Shown here one piece after another: positions 51,078 through 60,238 of a stretch of 64,000 bases of DNA. The notes beneath the pieces were generated by a model that was not told the DNA's origin, made no database searches, and worked only from the letters and a program-made list of their open reading frames with translations. The stretch spans positions 1,543,501 to 1,607,500 of the forward strand of contig NZ_CP114887.1 in NCBI RefSeq assembly GCF_028747805.1, in the 5' to 3' direction. Positions within the stretch are counted from its first letter, which is position 1. Every line of letters begins with the position of its first letter. Source of the DNA: Solibacillus daqui (lineage in GTDB: Bacteria; Bacillota; Bacilli; Bacillales_A; Planococcaceae). A program made the position numbers and the translations under genes.

Positions 51078-51605
51078 ATGTTTCCAATATTAGAAACTGA
51101 ACGTTTAATTTTAAGAGAGGTAGTTCCACAAGACGCGCAAAATATTTATTCCTATTTTTCAAACGACCTTGTAACAAAACACTATGGAATGGATACGATG
51201 ACACAATTAGCTGATGCCGAAGCTTTAATCCAAGCATTTGCAACGAATTTCAGTCAACAACGAGCAATCCGTTGGGCGATTGAGCGAAAAGATGAACCGG
51301 GTTTAATTGGGACAATTGGCTTTAATTTATGGTCAAAGATACATAGACGTGCGGAAATTGGCTATGAGCTGCACCCGGATTTTTGGCGGGCAGGCTATAC
51401 TTCAGAAGCTTTAAATATAGTGACAGAATACGGCTTTAATGAACTAGGGTTAACAAGAATTGGCGCAGTAGTTTATCTAGAAAATACACCATCAAATCAA
51501 TTGTTATTGAAAAATGGCTTTGAAAAAGAAGGGGTTTTACGTAACTATATGTATCAAAATGAACAGGCACATGATGTGAACATGTTTTCTAAGGTGAAGC
51601 GCTAA
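51078..51605 (+). CDS. GNAT acetyltransferase, RimJ/RimL type
   Basis: About 175 residues from ATG 51078 after GGAGGGATGAC; a longer frame back to 50925 lacks a ribosome site. ILETERLILREVVPQDAQNI opens the family pattern. The acetyl-CoA motif is IGYELHPDFWRAGYTSEALN, followed by GLTRIGAVVYLENTPSNQLL and KNGFEKEG. Such enzymes acetylate N-terminal or small-molecule amines. A hairpin terminator follows at 51632. Confidence 0.9.
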   Translation: MFPILETERLILREVVPQDAQNIYSYFSNDLVTKHYGMDTMTQLADAEALIQAFATNFSQQRAIRWAIERKDEPGLIGTIGFNLWSKIHRRAEIGYELHPDFWRAGYTSEALNIVTEYGFNELGLTRIGAVVYLENTPSNQLLLKNGFEKEGVLRNYMYQNEQAHDVNMFSKVKR

Positions 51606-51631
51606 CTGATTACTTACAATGAATCTCGTTA

Positions 51632-51666
51632 AACCTCGTCCTTTTACTTAGAACGGGGTTTTTGAA
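51632..51666 (+). terminator. Rho-independent terminator after the GNAT gene
   Basis: AACCTCGT and ACGGGGTT pair over 8 bp (one G-U), followed by TTTTTG. Confidence 0.72.
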
Positions 51667-51694
51667 TGCTCAAAATAAAAGGGGGAGAAATGTT

Positions 51695-52462
51695 ATGTAT
51701 TCGGAAAATGAAAGAGAATCATATTTTCAAGAGTTTCTAGTAAAGATACGTGCGCTTTCAGGTGTAGAAGGTATTATACAAATTGGTTCTGGAACGGTGG
51801 GGTATACGGATCAGTACTCAGATATTGATTTGATGATTGCAACGAATGAACATGTTTCTGATGTAAAAAGCTTAATCAGCAATGAACTTGCGAAGATGGG
51901 CGCATATTTCATTTAGGAAGGGAAGTTTAGTGATCAAATTTTTTTACTTATCCCCTTTTTTCCTAATGCATTAGAAATGAATGTATCTGTCTTGCCTGTA
52001 TCATTATTAAATGTTAAGTCTCCGTTATGGAAAATTGTTTTTGATCGTAATGGCCATGTATTAGAAAAAATGACATACGAAAATGACAACTTTACTAAAT
52101 TGAAAGACCCATATTTAGGGGGTTTTGACATTTCATTTGAATTTGCCTATAACTTAAGAAAACTACGGATAGAAGTGAAGCGAAATAATTATATCTACGC
52201 TATGCAGATGCTTGAAGTATTAAGGCAATTAACGGTACAAATTCAAACGTTGAATGAAAATAAAAAATTGCATCAATTTAAAGCTTTTCATACGTTAAAC
52301 AATGATTTTCTGGAAGCGTTTATGGCGTGTTATCCAACAACGATTAATACTGTTGAAATAATGAAGGCTACAAATGTATTAACGGAGCTATTTAAAAGAG
52401 TACTTCGTAGCAATAAATCGTTTATATTAGATGAAAAGTTGTTTAGAATTGCGGAATTATAA
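51695..52462 (+). pseudogene. Nucleotidyltransferase gene interrupted by one in-frame stop
   Basis: ATG at 51695 follows GGGGGAG. The N-terminal part has the nucleotidyltransferase motif IQIGSGTVGYTDQYSDIDLM (GSG...D.D). A TAG at 51914-51916 stops the frame, after which the same frame stays open to 52462 with helical C-terminal sequence (FEFAYNLRKLRIEVKRNNYI). No frameshift is involved, only the nonsense codon (AYFI then EGKFSDQIF). The intact protein would be about 255 residues, in the range of aminoglycoside-nucleotidyltransferase-like proteins, but the substrate is unknown. Confidence 0.8.
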
Positions 52463-52725
52463 TTATTTAAATAAAACTGTAGCCTTATAATTTCGATTGA
52501 TAATTTATTATAGAGTCTGAACAAAATCATTTCTCCTCTAAGGAGTCCTAGATGAGTGATGATTTTTTATTGGATATTTATGTTAATGTAATCGTGAAGG
52601 CTGTTAAGAAATGTACTTAAACTATCGCAACAGGTTAGTTTAAGATAAATTTATTCTACAAATAGTAAAAGCGAGCGTATGTTCGTGTTATAATTTTGTT
52701 GATAATACTGACAAGGAGGATAATT

Positions 52726-53763
52726 GTGAAATTAGAGAACATTAACATTGAAGAACGAATGGAACATTACAATGTACAAGGTCTAAGTATCACATTGCTT
52801 GAAGGTGGTAAAATTAGTGGAACAGAAAATTACGGCTTATTAGAAGTGGAAAGCAATAGACGAGCAAATGAAGATTCTATTTTTAGTGCGTGTTCAATTA
52901 GCAAGTTCTTAACAGGAATGCTCGCTATGAATCTAGTAGAGAAAGGACTTCTTGCTTTAGATGATGATGTGAATGAAAGTCTTGTATCGTGGAAAGTCCC
53001 AGAAAATGATTTTACTAGAAATAAAAAAGTGACATTGAGAAACTTACTAAGTCATCAATCTGGAATAAAAGACCCTGAAGATAGTTATTCTGAACTAAAT
53101 TCGAAAATAGGGATTCCTTCGATGGCTGAATTATTAGAGGGGCAAACTCCATATTGTAAAACTTCTATTGAAGTCAAGTGTGAACCAGAAAGTGAATTCC
53201 ATTATTCGGATGCAGGCTTTTGTATCATTCAGCAACTGATAGAAGATGTTACTGAAAAACCGTTTCATAAAGTTATGAATGAGCAAGTATTTGAACCATT
53301 AGGAATGGCAAATAGCCATTTCAATACAACAATGTTGGAAGTAGATAGACAAAATTTTTCTTGTGGTCACAACAAAAACGGTGAATTAGTAGATGGAAAA
53401 TATCCTATATACCCTTATCCAGCGGCTTCTGGATTATGGACAACTTCATTGGATTTAGCTGAATTAGTTCTTGAGTTAATGAATGCTGTAAAGGGAGAAA
53501 GTAAGGTTGGTATTTCGGAAAGTTTAGCAAAGGAAATGATAACCTCACAAAGAGGTAAAAGTTGGACTGGGTTAGGCTTGTTTCTTGAAGGCTCAGAAAA
53601 AGAACTTGAAATTACATCACTAGGTTGGGGAGTGGGTTTTCAATGTATGATGGTGGCGTTTCCGTATTTAGAAAAAGGTGCGGTCATAATGACGAATTCA
53701 GAATTAGGTGTTCATCAAATGGAAGGTATTATAGGAGAAATATATAAAACTCTTTTATCTTAA
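52726..53763 (+). CDS. Class C beta-lactamase-like serine hydrolase
   Basis: About 345 residues from a GTG start after AAGGAGGATAATT. The SxxK motif is SACSISKFLTGMLAMN with catalytic serine near residue 57. The second motif is YSDAGFCIIQQLIEDV (Y-S-D in place of YxN), and an HxG-like block lies near the end. The family includes penicillin-binding proteins, esterases and D-aminopeptidases; there is no signal peptide, so it is probably cytoplasmic. It is followed 22 bases later by a GNAT gene, likely co-transcribed. Confidence 0.85.
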   Translation: MKLENINIEERMEHYNVQGLSITLLEGGKISGTENYGLLEVESNRRANEDSIFSACSISKFLTGMLAMNLVEKGLLALDDDVNESLVSWKVPENDFTRNKKVTLRNLLSHQSGIKDPEDSYSELNSKIGIPSMAELLEGQTPYCKTSIEVKCEPESEFHYSDAGFCIIQQLIEDVTEKPFHKVMNEQVFEPLGMANSHFNTTMLEVDRQNFSCGHNKNGELVDGKYPIYPYPAASGLWTTSLDLAELVLELMNAVKGESKVGISESLAKEMITSQRGKSWTGLGLFLEGSEKELEITSLGWGVGFQCMMVAFPYLEKGAVIMTNSELGVHQMEGIIGEIYKTLLS

Positions 53764-53785
53764 AAAGTGTTAATGGGGGAGAAAT

Positions 53786-54205
53786 ATGCAGATAGCCTTA
53801 GCAAATCCAACTCAAATATCTGAAGTGGTATCGTTCTTCAACGAAAATTTAGAACGCAATAACAGTGCGGTCTATTCTGAAGAGTTTTTTTGTCCTCTTG
53901 GAGTTAAAGCAGCGATAAGAAGAAAGCAAATGATAGTGGCAACAGTAGAAGGTCAAGTAGTGGGGGCATTTCGGTATTACCGAAAAAAAACACAAAACAA
54001 AATTTCCTTGTATCAATTTGCGATAAGCGAGGTTTATCGTGGTCAAGGGTTGTTAAAAAAGATGTTAAAAACGATAAATGATGTACCTATTGTTGCGCTA
54101 TGTCCAATTGATTCCAATTTTAATGATTATTATTATAAATCAGGTTGGATTTTACAAGAACAAAGTGACGAGTTCAAAATCTGGGTTTTTAGTAACCCTA
54201 ATTAA
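53786..54205 (+). CDS. GNAT family acetyltransferase
   Basis: A 139-residue protein with weak but recognisable GNAT features: MIVATVEGQVVGAFRYYRKK, then FAISEVYRGQGLLKKMLKTI (acetyl-CoA motif with RGQGL, about residues 76-95) and CPIDSNFNDYYYKSGW. ATG follows GGGGGAGAAAT. It may be an accessory modifier linked to the beta-lactamase-like gene. Confidence 0.8.
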   Translation: MQIALANPTQISEVVSFFNENLERNNSAVYSEEFFCPLGVKAAIRRKQMIVATVEGQVVGAFRYYRKKTQNKISLYQFAISEVYRGQGLLKKMLKTINDVPIVALCPIDSNFNDYYYKSGWILQEQSDEFKIWVFSNPN

Positions 54206-54571
54206 GTTTTGCGAGCTTCTTCACTAAAAACTAACGGATGCTTTAACTAAAGATTCGCATTTAAAAATGAGGATTATCGGCAAACTTGGTTCAATCATTG
54301 TTCTAAGTGACTATAACGATTAGAGGTTACAGAATTAACGTCTGAAAACCAATTAGAGAATAATTTCAATATAGTTGACAAAAAACACCACACCAGACAT
54401 TAAAATATTTATTTCCCGGGAATTAATTGAATTTTCTGCTTTCTGAATCTATCCTTGTTCAACAGGTATTTCAAGCGAGGGCTCTGCAAATGCTTTGTAA
54501 CAAGCTCCATAAGTCATTGTTTAGAAAATTAAAACATCCTTACGTAATCTCAGTATCCTACGAAATAAAAA
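54206..54571. other. Intergenic stretch without a gene
   Basis: No supported gene; a frame at 54427-54663 runs through the terminator of the next gene and has no ribosome site. AT-rich with scattered stops on all frames. Confidence 0.4.
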
Positions 54572-54608
54572 AGTGCGTATTCGTTAAAAAGAACGAAACG
54601 CACCTTAC
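54570..54608 (-). terminator. Terminator of the GGDEF gene
   Basis: On the minus strand GGTGCGTTTCGTTC and GAACGA-like arms (here GTGCGT/ACGCAC outer, CGTT/AACG inner) form a hairpin followed by TTTTTTATT. Confidence 0.75.
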
Positions 54609-54616
54609 GAATTATT

Positions 54617-56056
54617 CTAAGCATTTACATAAAAACTTATCAAATTTCTTCCCGTGTTTTTAGATTGGTATAAAGCTTGATCGGCAAGGTCTAGTAATGT
54701 TTTTAACTCTTTTACTTCACAATCAGCAAGCGATGCAACGCCCATACTAATTGTTAACTTTACACAAATTTCGTCTGTTTGGAATTCAAAATCGGTGATA
54801 CTTGCGAAAAGCTGTTGGAGTATTGTTTCAGCATCTTTTCCTAGCTGCTTTGCGAGAAAGACGAATTCATCACCAGCATAGCGTGCGAATAAAAAGTTTT
54901 CTGGCAAAACATCTTGAATAATCTGTGCGAGCTGTTGAATAGCTAAGTCACCAACGATATGGCCAAAGCGGTCATTTATCTTTTTAAAATTGTCGATATC
55001 GATGATGGCACAATGGACATTATGCGCTGCCTCATCGATTAATTTTGCGCCAAATTTTTCTAAATATCTGCGGTTAGGAATTGAAGTGAGTCCATCAAGA
55101 TAAACAAGCTGCTTCATATTATCTAAATCGATTTCTTTGATGACTTTAATTGTCTCATTCGTCACGTGTTTCTTTTGTTCATCTAACATTTTTTCGTTGA
55201 ACTTCTTTGCATAATACAGTGCTTCTTGATAATTACCGCTATTTTCGTGAGCTTGTACTAAATTTTCAAGAATAATGGTTAAAAAAGGCTCTTCTTTCGT
55301 TTGAACAATAAACGCATAGGCATTTTCTAATTCAGTGATGGCATCAGGATAACGCTGTAATTGATTGTAATAACGACCTTTCACACATTGATAATACATC
55401 TGTTCGCGACTATACTTCTCGATATTTGCGATGGCTTCGAATGCATGGAATAATGGTTCGATTGTTTGTAATTGCTGCCATTCTAATTGGATGGTCATTA
55501 AATTTAAGTAATAGGCAGCTTCAGACATGGTCGTTTTGATGCTAGGGTCTTGTTCGAATTGTTTTTTAACTTCTAGTGCAATGGCATTTGCTTGCTTAAA
55601 ATCTTTTATTAACAGATAGACGCCTTGTAAATTGATTAAACTAATTACGTAACGTTTGGTGTCATTTAATTTTTTGGCAATCGCAATGGCTTCTTGATAA
55701 TACTCAATGGCTGATTTTTCGTCACCAATTGAAGTGCTAATGAACGCTAAGTAGGTACTGAGTTTTAATTGATTGAGCTCAGTTCCATGCTCTTTGCAGA
55801 TTGATTTATATTCAGGTAAATAGTTGTATAATTCTTCAACACGGCCTAAGTTCGCAAGATTTTGGCAAATCCAGCCTAAGCAATCAATGACACGATCATA
55901 TCGTTTTATGGCTTCGTACTCTGTTTTTAAGATTCGAAAATAGCTTAAACCTTCTTCAAATTTAGCGACTAGGTGCATGCTTTTTGCATATTCAAACTTT
56001 TCTTCTAATGACTCAAATTTATTGAAATCTAACTTTTCCTGCTGTTGTATAAGCAT
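54617..56056 (-). CDS. TPR-GGDEF diguanylate cyclase-like protein
   Basis: A 479-residue cytoplasmic protein. Residues 1-300 are tetratricopeptide-like repeats with periodic SAIEYYQEAIAIAKKL, PDAITELENAYAFI and NYQEALYYAKKF blocks. A linker helix leads into a GGDEF domain from about residue 318 (LVYLDGLTSIPNRRYL, IIDIDNFKKINDRFGHIVGD, RYAGDEFVFLAKQ, LTISMGVASLAD). The signature is AGDEF in place of GGDEF, a variant seen in active cyclases. It probably makes cyclic di-GMP in response to a partner bound by the TPR region. Confidence 0.92.
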   Translation of the reverse strand: MLIQQQEKLDFNKFESLEEKFEYAKSMHLVAKFEEGLSYFRILKTEYEAIKRYDRVIDCLGWICQNLANLGRVEELYNYLPEYKSICKEHGTELNQLKLSTYLAFISTSIGDEKSAIEYYQEAIAIAKKLNDTKRYVISLINLQGVYLLIKDFKQANAIALEVKKQFEQDPSIKTTMSEAAYYLNLMTIQLEWQQLQTIEPLFHAFEAIANIEKYSREQMYYQCVKGRYYNQLQRYPDAITELENAYAFIVQTKEEPFLTIILENLVQAHENSGNYQEALYYAKKFNEKMLDEQKKHVTNETIKVIKEIDLDNMKQLVYLDGLTSIPNRRYLEKFGAKLIDEAAHNVHCAIIDIDNFKKINDRFGHIVGDLAIQQLAQIIQDVLPENFLFARYAGDEFVFLAKQLGKDAETILQQLFASITDFEFQTDEICVKLTISMGVASLADCEVKELKTLLDLADQALYQSKNTGRNLISFYVNA

Positions 56057-56440
56057 TCCTGCCTAACTCCTTTAATTAAAAGTAAAATGGACAATAATAA
56101 AATATATTATATCATTTTTATAATAAAATTCATATTTTTATGAAAATAAAAGGAAAATAACGGTATGGATGTATAACCAAAAGGGGGGGATTAATACAAG
56201 TTTAGACGTAATTACCGGTGATACTTGTTCGCTCTATATATTTGTATAAACGTTGATTATTCTCTTTAGTATGCGATTGCTTTTTCAAGAGTTGTGTCAT
56301 CACACGGGGGTTAGGGGGAATTAAATTAATCCCTTTTGCTGGATCAGTTATTAAAGACAATCAAATTGATATTGGTGAAATCATCTACTACATAATTGAT
56401 TTATCCCATTTGGTATTTATTTGAGCATGATTAAACCACT
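56057..56440. other. Intergenic stretch with possible gene remnant
   Basis: No intact gene. Near 56320-56420 a short open piece reads KLIPFAGSVIKDNQIDIGEI before a stop, which looks like the tail of a lost coding region. Not recognised. Confidence 0.3.
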
Positions 56441-56442
56441 TC

Positions 56443-56505
56443 ATCAACAACCTGAAATTTTACGTAACTAAATATCTTGGTCAGAAAATATTCAAGCTAC
56501 ATGTG
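56443..56505 (+). repeat. About 60-bp direct repeat, left copy
   Basis: The segment CATCAACAACCTGAAATTTT through GTCAG..ATATTCAAGC closely resembles 57613-57675 (CGTCAACAACTTGAAATTTT... ATTATTCAAGC). The copies flank the holin and amidase remnant and could be coding remnants (QQ(P/L)EILRN-like frames) or element ends. Confidence 0.6.
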
Positions 56506-56770
56506 GAAAATAGCCAACTATCTGAAATAATTTCAGATAGTTGGCTATTCGTCGTACATACCGAAAATGCGCGATTTTTAATGTTTTGAGCTTATGATTC
56601 AAGGAGGTGTTTTCTTCAAAGTATGCTGTCAGGAATTTCCATAACCTTAATATTTCATAAACACGTTTTGCGACCTTCCGAGCTTCGGTACCTTCCGTTA
56701 AGATGTAGCAACCATCACTACCTTTATTTTTCCGATGACCAGGGTTCATTTCGATTTCACTAGCTATCAT
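56492..56770 (-). pseudogene. Truncated N-acetylmuramoyl-L-alanine amidase (endolysin) remnant
   Basis: The frame starts MIASEIEMNPGHRKNKGSDG and continues CYILTEGTEARKVAKRVYEIL, the first block of amidase_3 enzymes (DPGHGG.D.G...E...a..v..iL). After about residue 42 the sequence no longer resembles an amidase and runs into a terminator hairpin. It overlaps the holin gene by four bases, the normal order of a lysis cassette. The remainder of the enzyme is missing. Confidence 0.6.
56509..56552 (-). terminator. Long hairpin terminator after the lysis cassette remnant
   Basis: AATAGCCAACTATCTGAAA (56509-56527) and its exact complement at 56531-56549 form a 19-bp perfect stem with a 3-base loop, followed on the minus strand by TTCC only after ATTTT. 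Confidence 0.7.
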
Positions 56771-57189
56771 TTATTTTCACCATCTTTTGATTTGTCTTCG
56801 TTGTCATTCTGTAATTGTTTAAATGCATTTTGCATAAAACGAGGTACTTTAATTCCTAAATGCCCGAGGTTTTCTATCATACTAATCCCTTCTATACCGA
56901 TTAGAAATAAAATCATAGCATTCCGCATGAAATCACCACTATTAGTAGCGTTGTCCAATTGCACTGCTGCTACGACCATTAATATCATTGCTAACTTTTT
57001 CAATAACCCCTTAGAAGCTTTACAGGAAATTACATCTTTAATTAACCAAGTTACCATGATGCCTAATGTAAAATCGATTGCCATCAAAATACAGAGCGCC
57101 GTAACCAATTCATCTACATCACCAATTAAATATAAACTCCATTCTGTAATACGATCAATAACCGACGTCCAAAATGTGTTTGTTTCCAA
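56767..57189 (-). CDS. Phage-type holin (toxin-secretion/phage lysis holin family)
   Basis: About 140 residues from a TTG start at 57189, seven bases after AGGAGGG; the upstream frame to 57261 lacks a ribosome site. Hydrophobic segments near 35-55, 70-95 and 98-115 with ALCILMAIDFTLGIMVTWLI and a charged tail rich in N, D and K. The pattern fits the Phage_holin_4 (TcdE-like) family that opens the membrane for endolysin. It overlaps the truncated amidase at 56770, so it is a prophage lysis remnant or a domesticated cassette. Confidence 0.75.
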   Translation of the reverse strand: METNTFWTSVIDRITEWSLYLIGDVDELVTALCILMAIDFTLGIMVTWLIKDVISCKASKGLLKKLAMILMVVAAVQLDNATNSGDFMRNAMILFLIGIEGISMIENLGHLGIKVPRFMQNAFKQLQNDNEDKSKDGENK

Positions 57190-57612
57190 TTCTAAACCCT
57201 CCTTTCTTTTAAAATAAAAGCCCTCCACAGATAATTGTAGAAGGCATAAAATTTTTATCACAATTACAATAATTCAATTTAAGAATTTCATATTTTTGAT
57301 AAATAACTTAGTTTTATTCGATTTATAGTTCATTTGTCCTTTTAAACTGAAGTTTTCGGGACTCCGCCATACCACCCACTTTAACGTTTTAACTTCGACA
57401 AAAGGAAGGGATTTCCTCCCGTTTATAAATAAAAAAAATAAAGTTGAGAGCCATCCCAATATGCCGAATACTTAGATTTAAAAAATCATTTAGTGGTTTG
57501 TATTTGCTACCTCAGTTACTCACTTTTAACTCTATTTCGTTTTTATAATTTAACAACTAATTTGGTTATTCTCAGTGAGTGAGGCAGATGACGGAATTAC
57601 CTAATGTACCGT
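57190..57612. other. Region upstream of the holin without a supported gene
   Basis: A minus-strand frame at 57274-57459 has no ribosome site and no recognisable motif. No structural phage gene is visible. A short frame near 57588 (MTELPNVPYRQQLEIL) runs into the right direct repeat. Confidence 0.35.
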
Positions 57613-57675
57613 ATCGTCAACAACTTGAAATTTTACATAACTACATACCTTGATCAGCAATTATTCAAGCCAAAT
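57613..57675 (+). repeat. About 60-bp direct repeat, right copy
   Basis: Counterpart of 56443-56505; see that entry. About 75-80% identical by eye. Confidence 0.6.
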
Positions 57676-57797
57676 GTGCAAGGAATTACAGTTTAATGGG
57701 CGATCCCCAGAATGCACGGTAAAGAAGGAAAAAGTCTGGTGTAGTCCTGCTTTATTTCACTCACTTAATTTTGAAAGAGCTTTTTTCCGACTACAAG

Positions 57798-57836
57798 AAA
57801 GCCCGTATGATGAAATTAATTCGTCATGCGGGCTGT
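57798..57836 (-). terminator. Terminator of the stalk-domain protein gene
   Basis: AGCCCGCATGACGAA and TTCATCATACGGGCT (minus-strand reading) pair over 15 bp with two G-U pairs, then TTTCTTG. It lies 115 bases past the stop at 57951. Confidence 0.7.
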
Positions 57837-57950
57837 TTGCTCTCTTTATTAGTTTGTCCTTGACACAATTACTAAATCGTGGGCTCTTTTGCCTCAAAGC
57901 TTTACGATAATTCCCATTTCTTATTCCTCAAAAATTTTACAAGGAAAGCT

Positions 57951-59852
57951 TCACTCTGTCTCAATATAAATCGCTAATGGTAAATTACTGCCTCCTGAGT
58001 GCATTAATTCTAATGTGATGACTTCGTTTGCTCCATTTACTGTGTAGCTAGGTAGCTCAATGTATTCTTTGCCAGGTTTTAAGGTAGGGATTAAATGAAC
58101 TTGTCCGTTAAATTTAATCGCGCCACTGTACAAACCGCCTCGGCCAGAGAGTTTGATTTTTACATTTTTTGCTTGGCCTGTAGGGTTGGCTACAGGGATT
58201 TTGACAATATAATTTATACCGAAATGCCCTGAATTGCCGACACTGCCATTAACTTGTGCAAGTGAGTTTTCTTTCGTAAATAAATGGTCTGTTTTGCCGT
58301 TTGAAATACTATAGCCGACTTCTTTGCCATCGATTTGATACGTTGGAAATTCCCCAATAATGGATGAGCTTGGCCAAACACCGCGTGGATGGGCTGCAGA
58401 TGCATTAATTGCAACAGGGTCCGAGTGAATCGTCGCTAGGTCTTCATTATTTTTTGCAACAACCGTTCGGATTGTATAGTTGCTTTCACCTTCGCCTACT
58501 GACTGAATATCGAAGTCGTGCAAGAAGCCGATAATATACAAATTCAGTAATTCATAAGATTGGATAATTTTCGTTTCACCAGGAGCAATAGTAATGCCTT
58601 CTGATTCAGCTGGCTGTAAATTATTGTTCATTACTTGATCGGCGATTGGTAAGCCAATATCATAGTTAATCCAGCTGTGACTACTTTTTCTAAACACACC
58701 TTTTGAATTGGTTACTTGTAAAGTCGTATTTGTAGAATTATTTTCTAATGTTATGCCTAGCATTATGTCTTTACCGAGTGTATTGTAGTGCCAGCTAAAT
58801 ATTCGGTGCTCATTTAGCGCATTTTTTGTAACCACATTTTGCGCAGCAAGTGTTGCTGTTGAATGAGGGACATCACTCGTTGTTAATGTTTCGGGATTAT
58901 CACTAACAAGCAACGAACGAGTACCTGATAATGTCGCAACAGGTATGCTTTGTGGTACAGGTGTTGAACCAAAGGATTTTTCTAAAAACTTACTTGTAAA
59001 CATCGTTTGATATAAGTAAATATACATCTCTTTTTTATCACTTAAATAGCGTAAGTTGCCGCCTTCATCGACTGTATCGACGATGAACTTCACCGGGACA
59101 TACATATTTTCTGCTTGTTTAAACGGCTGTTCTGCGGTTACGATCATTTCGTCGTTAATTTTGATGACATTACTACCATTTGTGAAAACAAAAATTAACC
59201 CGAAAAGCTGCAGTTCAAATTGATCGCTAGAAAGCCATTTACCTGTAGCATTTTCAAGGTTTTCATATAAATACTGCGCAGGGATATATGTTCTGCCTTG
59301 CTTTGTAATAATAGGATGATTCATCACAATTCGTTTGTTATTGATGTGTAAATAATAAGGCTCATCCGCAGTGGGTGGGTTTGTTTGTCCATCATTTAAA
59401 GATATGCTAACTGTACGTGTTTGCTGATTCCATTGGACGCTGCCGCCTAAATTTTCACTTAAGAATCGAATCGGTACATAGGTCTTATCCTTATAAAGAA
59501 ATGGTGGCACATTAACTGTAACCTTTTTGCCATTCACGATTGCTGTTGTTGAATTGAGTGTGACAGCTACCTGATTATCATTGCGTACGGCACTTGCAGT
59601 TTTTGTTTGTTGATTCCATTGAACCTTCGCACCAATAATTTCGTATAAATTCCGCATTGGTAAAAATAGATGGCCGCTTTTATTTAATACGGGGTCTTTA
59701 AATGTTACTTTCTTTCCGTTTATGAGCACGGTCACGTTTTTTTCAATCGTCAAACCTTTGCTGATCGTTTGGTTTGCGAACGCTGCACTTTGATTTACGG
59801 ATAAAAGGGCAATCGTCATGATCATCATAATAATCCAATATTTTTTTAACAT
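57951..59852 (-). CDS. Secreted protein with copper amine oxidase N-terminal-like (stalk) domains
   Basis: A 633-residue exported protein with a signal peptide at 1-26 (MLKKYWIIMMIMTIALLSVN...AFA). Three copper-amine-oxidase-N-like units follow: LINGKKVTFKDPVLNKSGHL with PMRNLYEIIGAKVQWNQQTK (about 45-95), PPFLYKDKTYVPIRFLSENL (about 115-150), and a third near 170-260. The C-terminal half (about 330-633) is beta-rich with a repeat of immunoglobulin-like strands. These modules bind cell wall or act as stalks; the C-terminal role is unknown. Confidence 0.82.
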   Translation of the reverse strand: MLKKYWIIMMIMTIALLSVNQSAAFANQTISKGLTIEKNVTVLINGKKVTFKDPVLNKSGHLFLPMRNLYEIIGAKVQWNQQTKTASAVRNDNQVAVTLNSTTAIVNGKKVTVNVPPFLYKDKTYVPIRFLSENLGGSVQWNQQTRTVSISLNDGQTNPPTADEPYYLHINNKRIVMNHPIITKQGRTYIPAQYLYENLENATGKWLSSDQFELQLFGLIFVFTNGSNVIKINDEMIVTAEQPFKQAENMYVPVKFIVDTVDEGGNLRYLSDKKEMYIYLYQTMFTSKFLEKSFGSTPVPQSIPVATLSGTRSLLVSDNPETLTTSDVPHSTATLAAQNVVTKNALNEHRIFSWHYNTLGKDIMLGITLENNSTNTTLQVTNSKGVFRKSSHSWINYDIGLPIADQVMNNNLQPAESEGITIAPGETKIIQSYELLNLYIIGFLHDFDIQSVGEGESNYTIRTVVAKNNEDLATIHSDPVAINASAAHPRGVWPSSSIIGEFPTYQIDGKEVGYSISNGKTDHLFTKENSLAQVNGSVGNSGHFGINYIVKIPVANPTGQAKNVKIKLSGRGGLYSGAIKFNGQVHLIPTLKPGKEYIELPSYTVNGANEVITLELMHSGGSNLPLAIYIETE

Positions 59853-60147
59853 AATAAAATTAATCGTTCCTCCATTAGTAAATAGTTGAATTACCGTAAG
59901 CTAATGTTGCATAGATACTTGCGGTAAATGTTTGAAACGATTGTATCGAATCAAAAAATCTTATTAATTATAGCATATTAGTCAGTCTGTCCTAAGGGTA
60001 ATTTTTTATGATTATTGAGGGTAATGCTACTATCTATAATAAATTTCAGTAAATGCTTCCTATTGTTTTGTGATAAAAATTTGCTATCGATTGTTTGTTA
60101 TTGTAGAAATGCTAAAGGTGAGAAAGGCTCACAAAAGAATAGAAATT
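59853..60147. other. Upstream region of the stalk gene
   Basis: AT-rich. It contains the ribosome site GGAGGAACG of the 57951-59852 gene and presumably its promoter. No gene seen. Confidence 0.4.
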
Positions 60148-60193
60148 AAAAAACATGAATTCGCAATTTTACTAGCGAAATCATGTTTTTTGA
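60148..60193 (-). terminator. Terminator of the EamA transporter gene
   Basis: AAAAAACATGA..TCGC and GCGA..TCATGTTTTTT arms form a long hairpin; on the minus strand it is followed by TTTTTTAATTTC. Confidence 0.75.
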
Positions 60194-60238
60194 ATTGTAA
60201 AGTATGATTTTTTTAGGTTAGTCAAAATAGAAAGGCTA

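Noticed and set aside
57274..57459. 61-residue minus-strand frame beside the holin
   Set aside because: No ribosome site and no phage-like motif.
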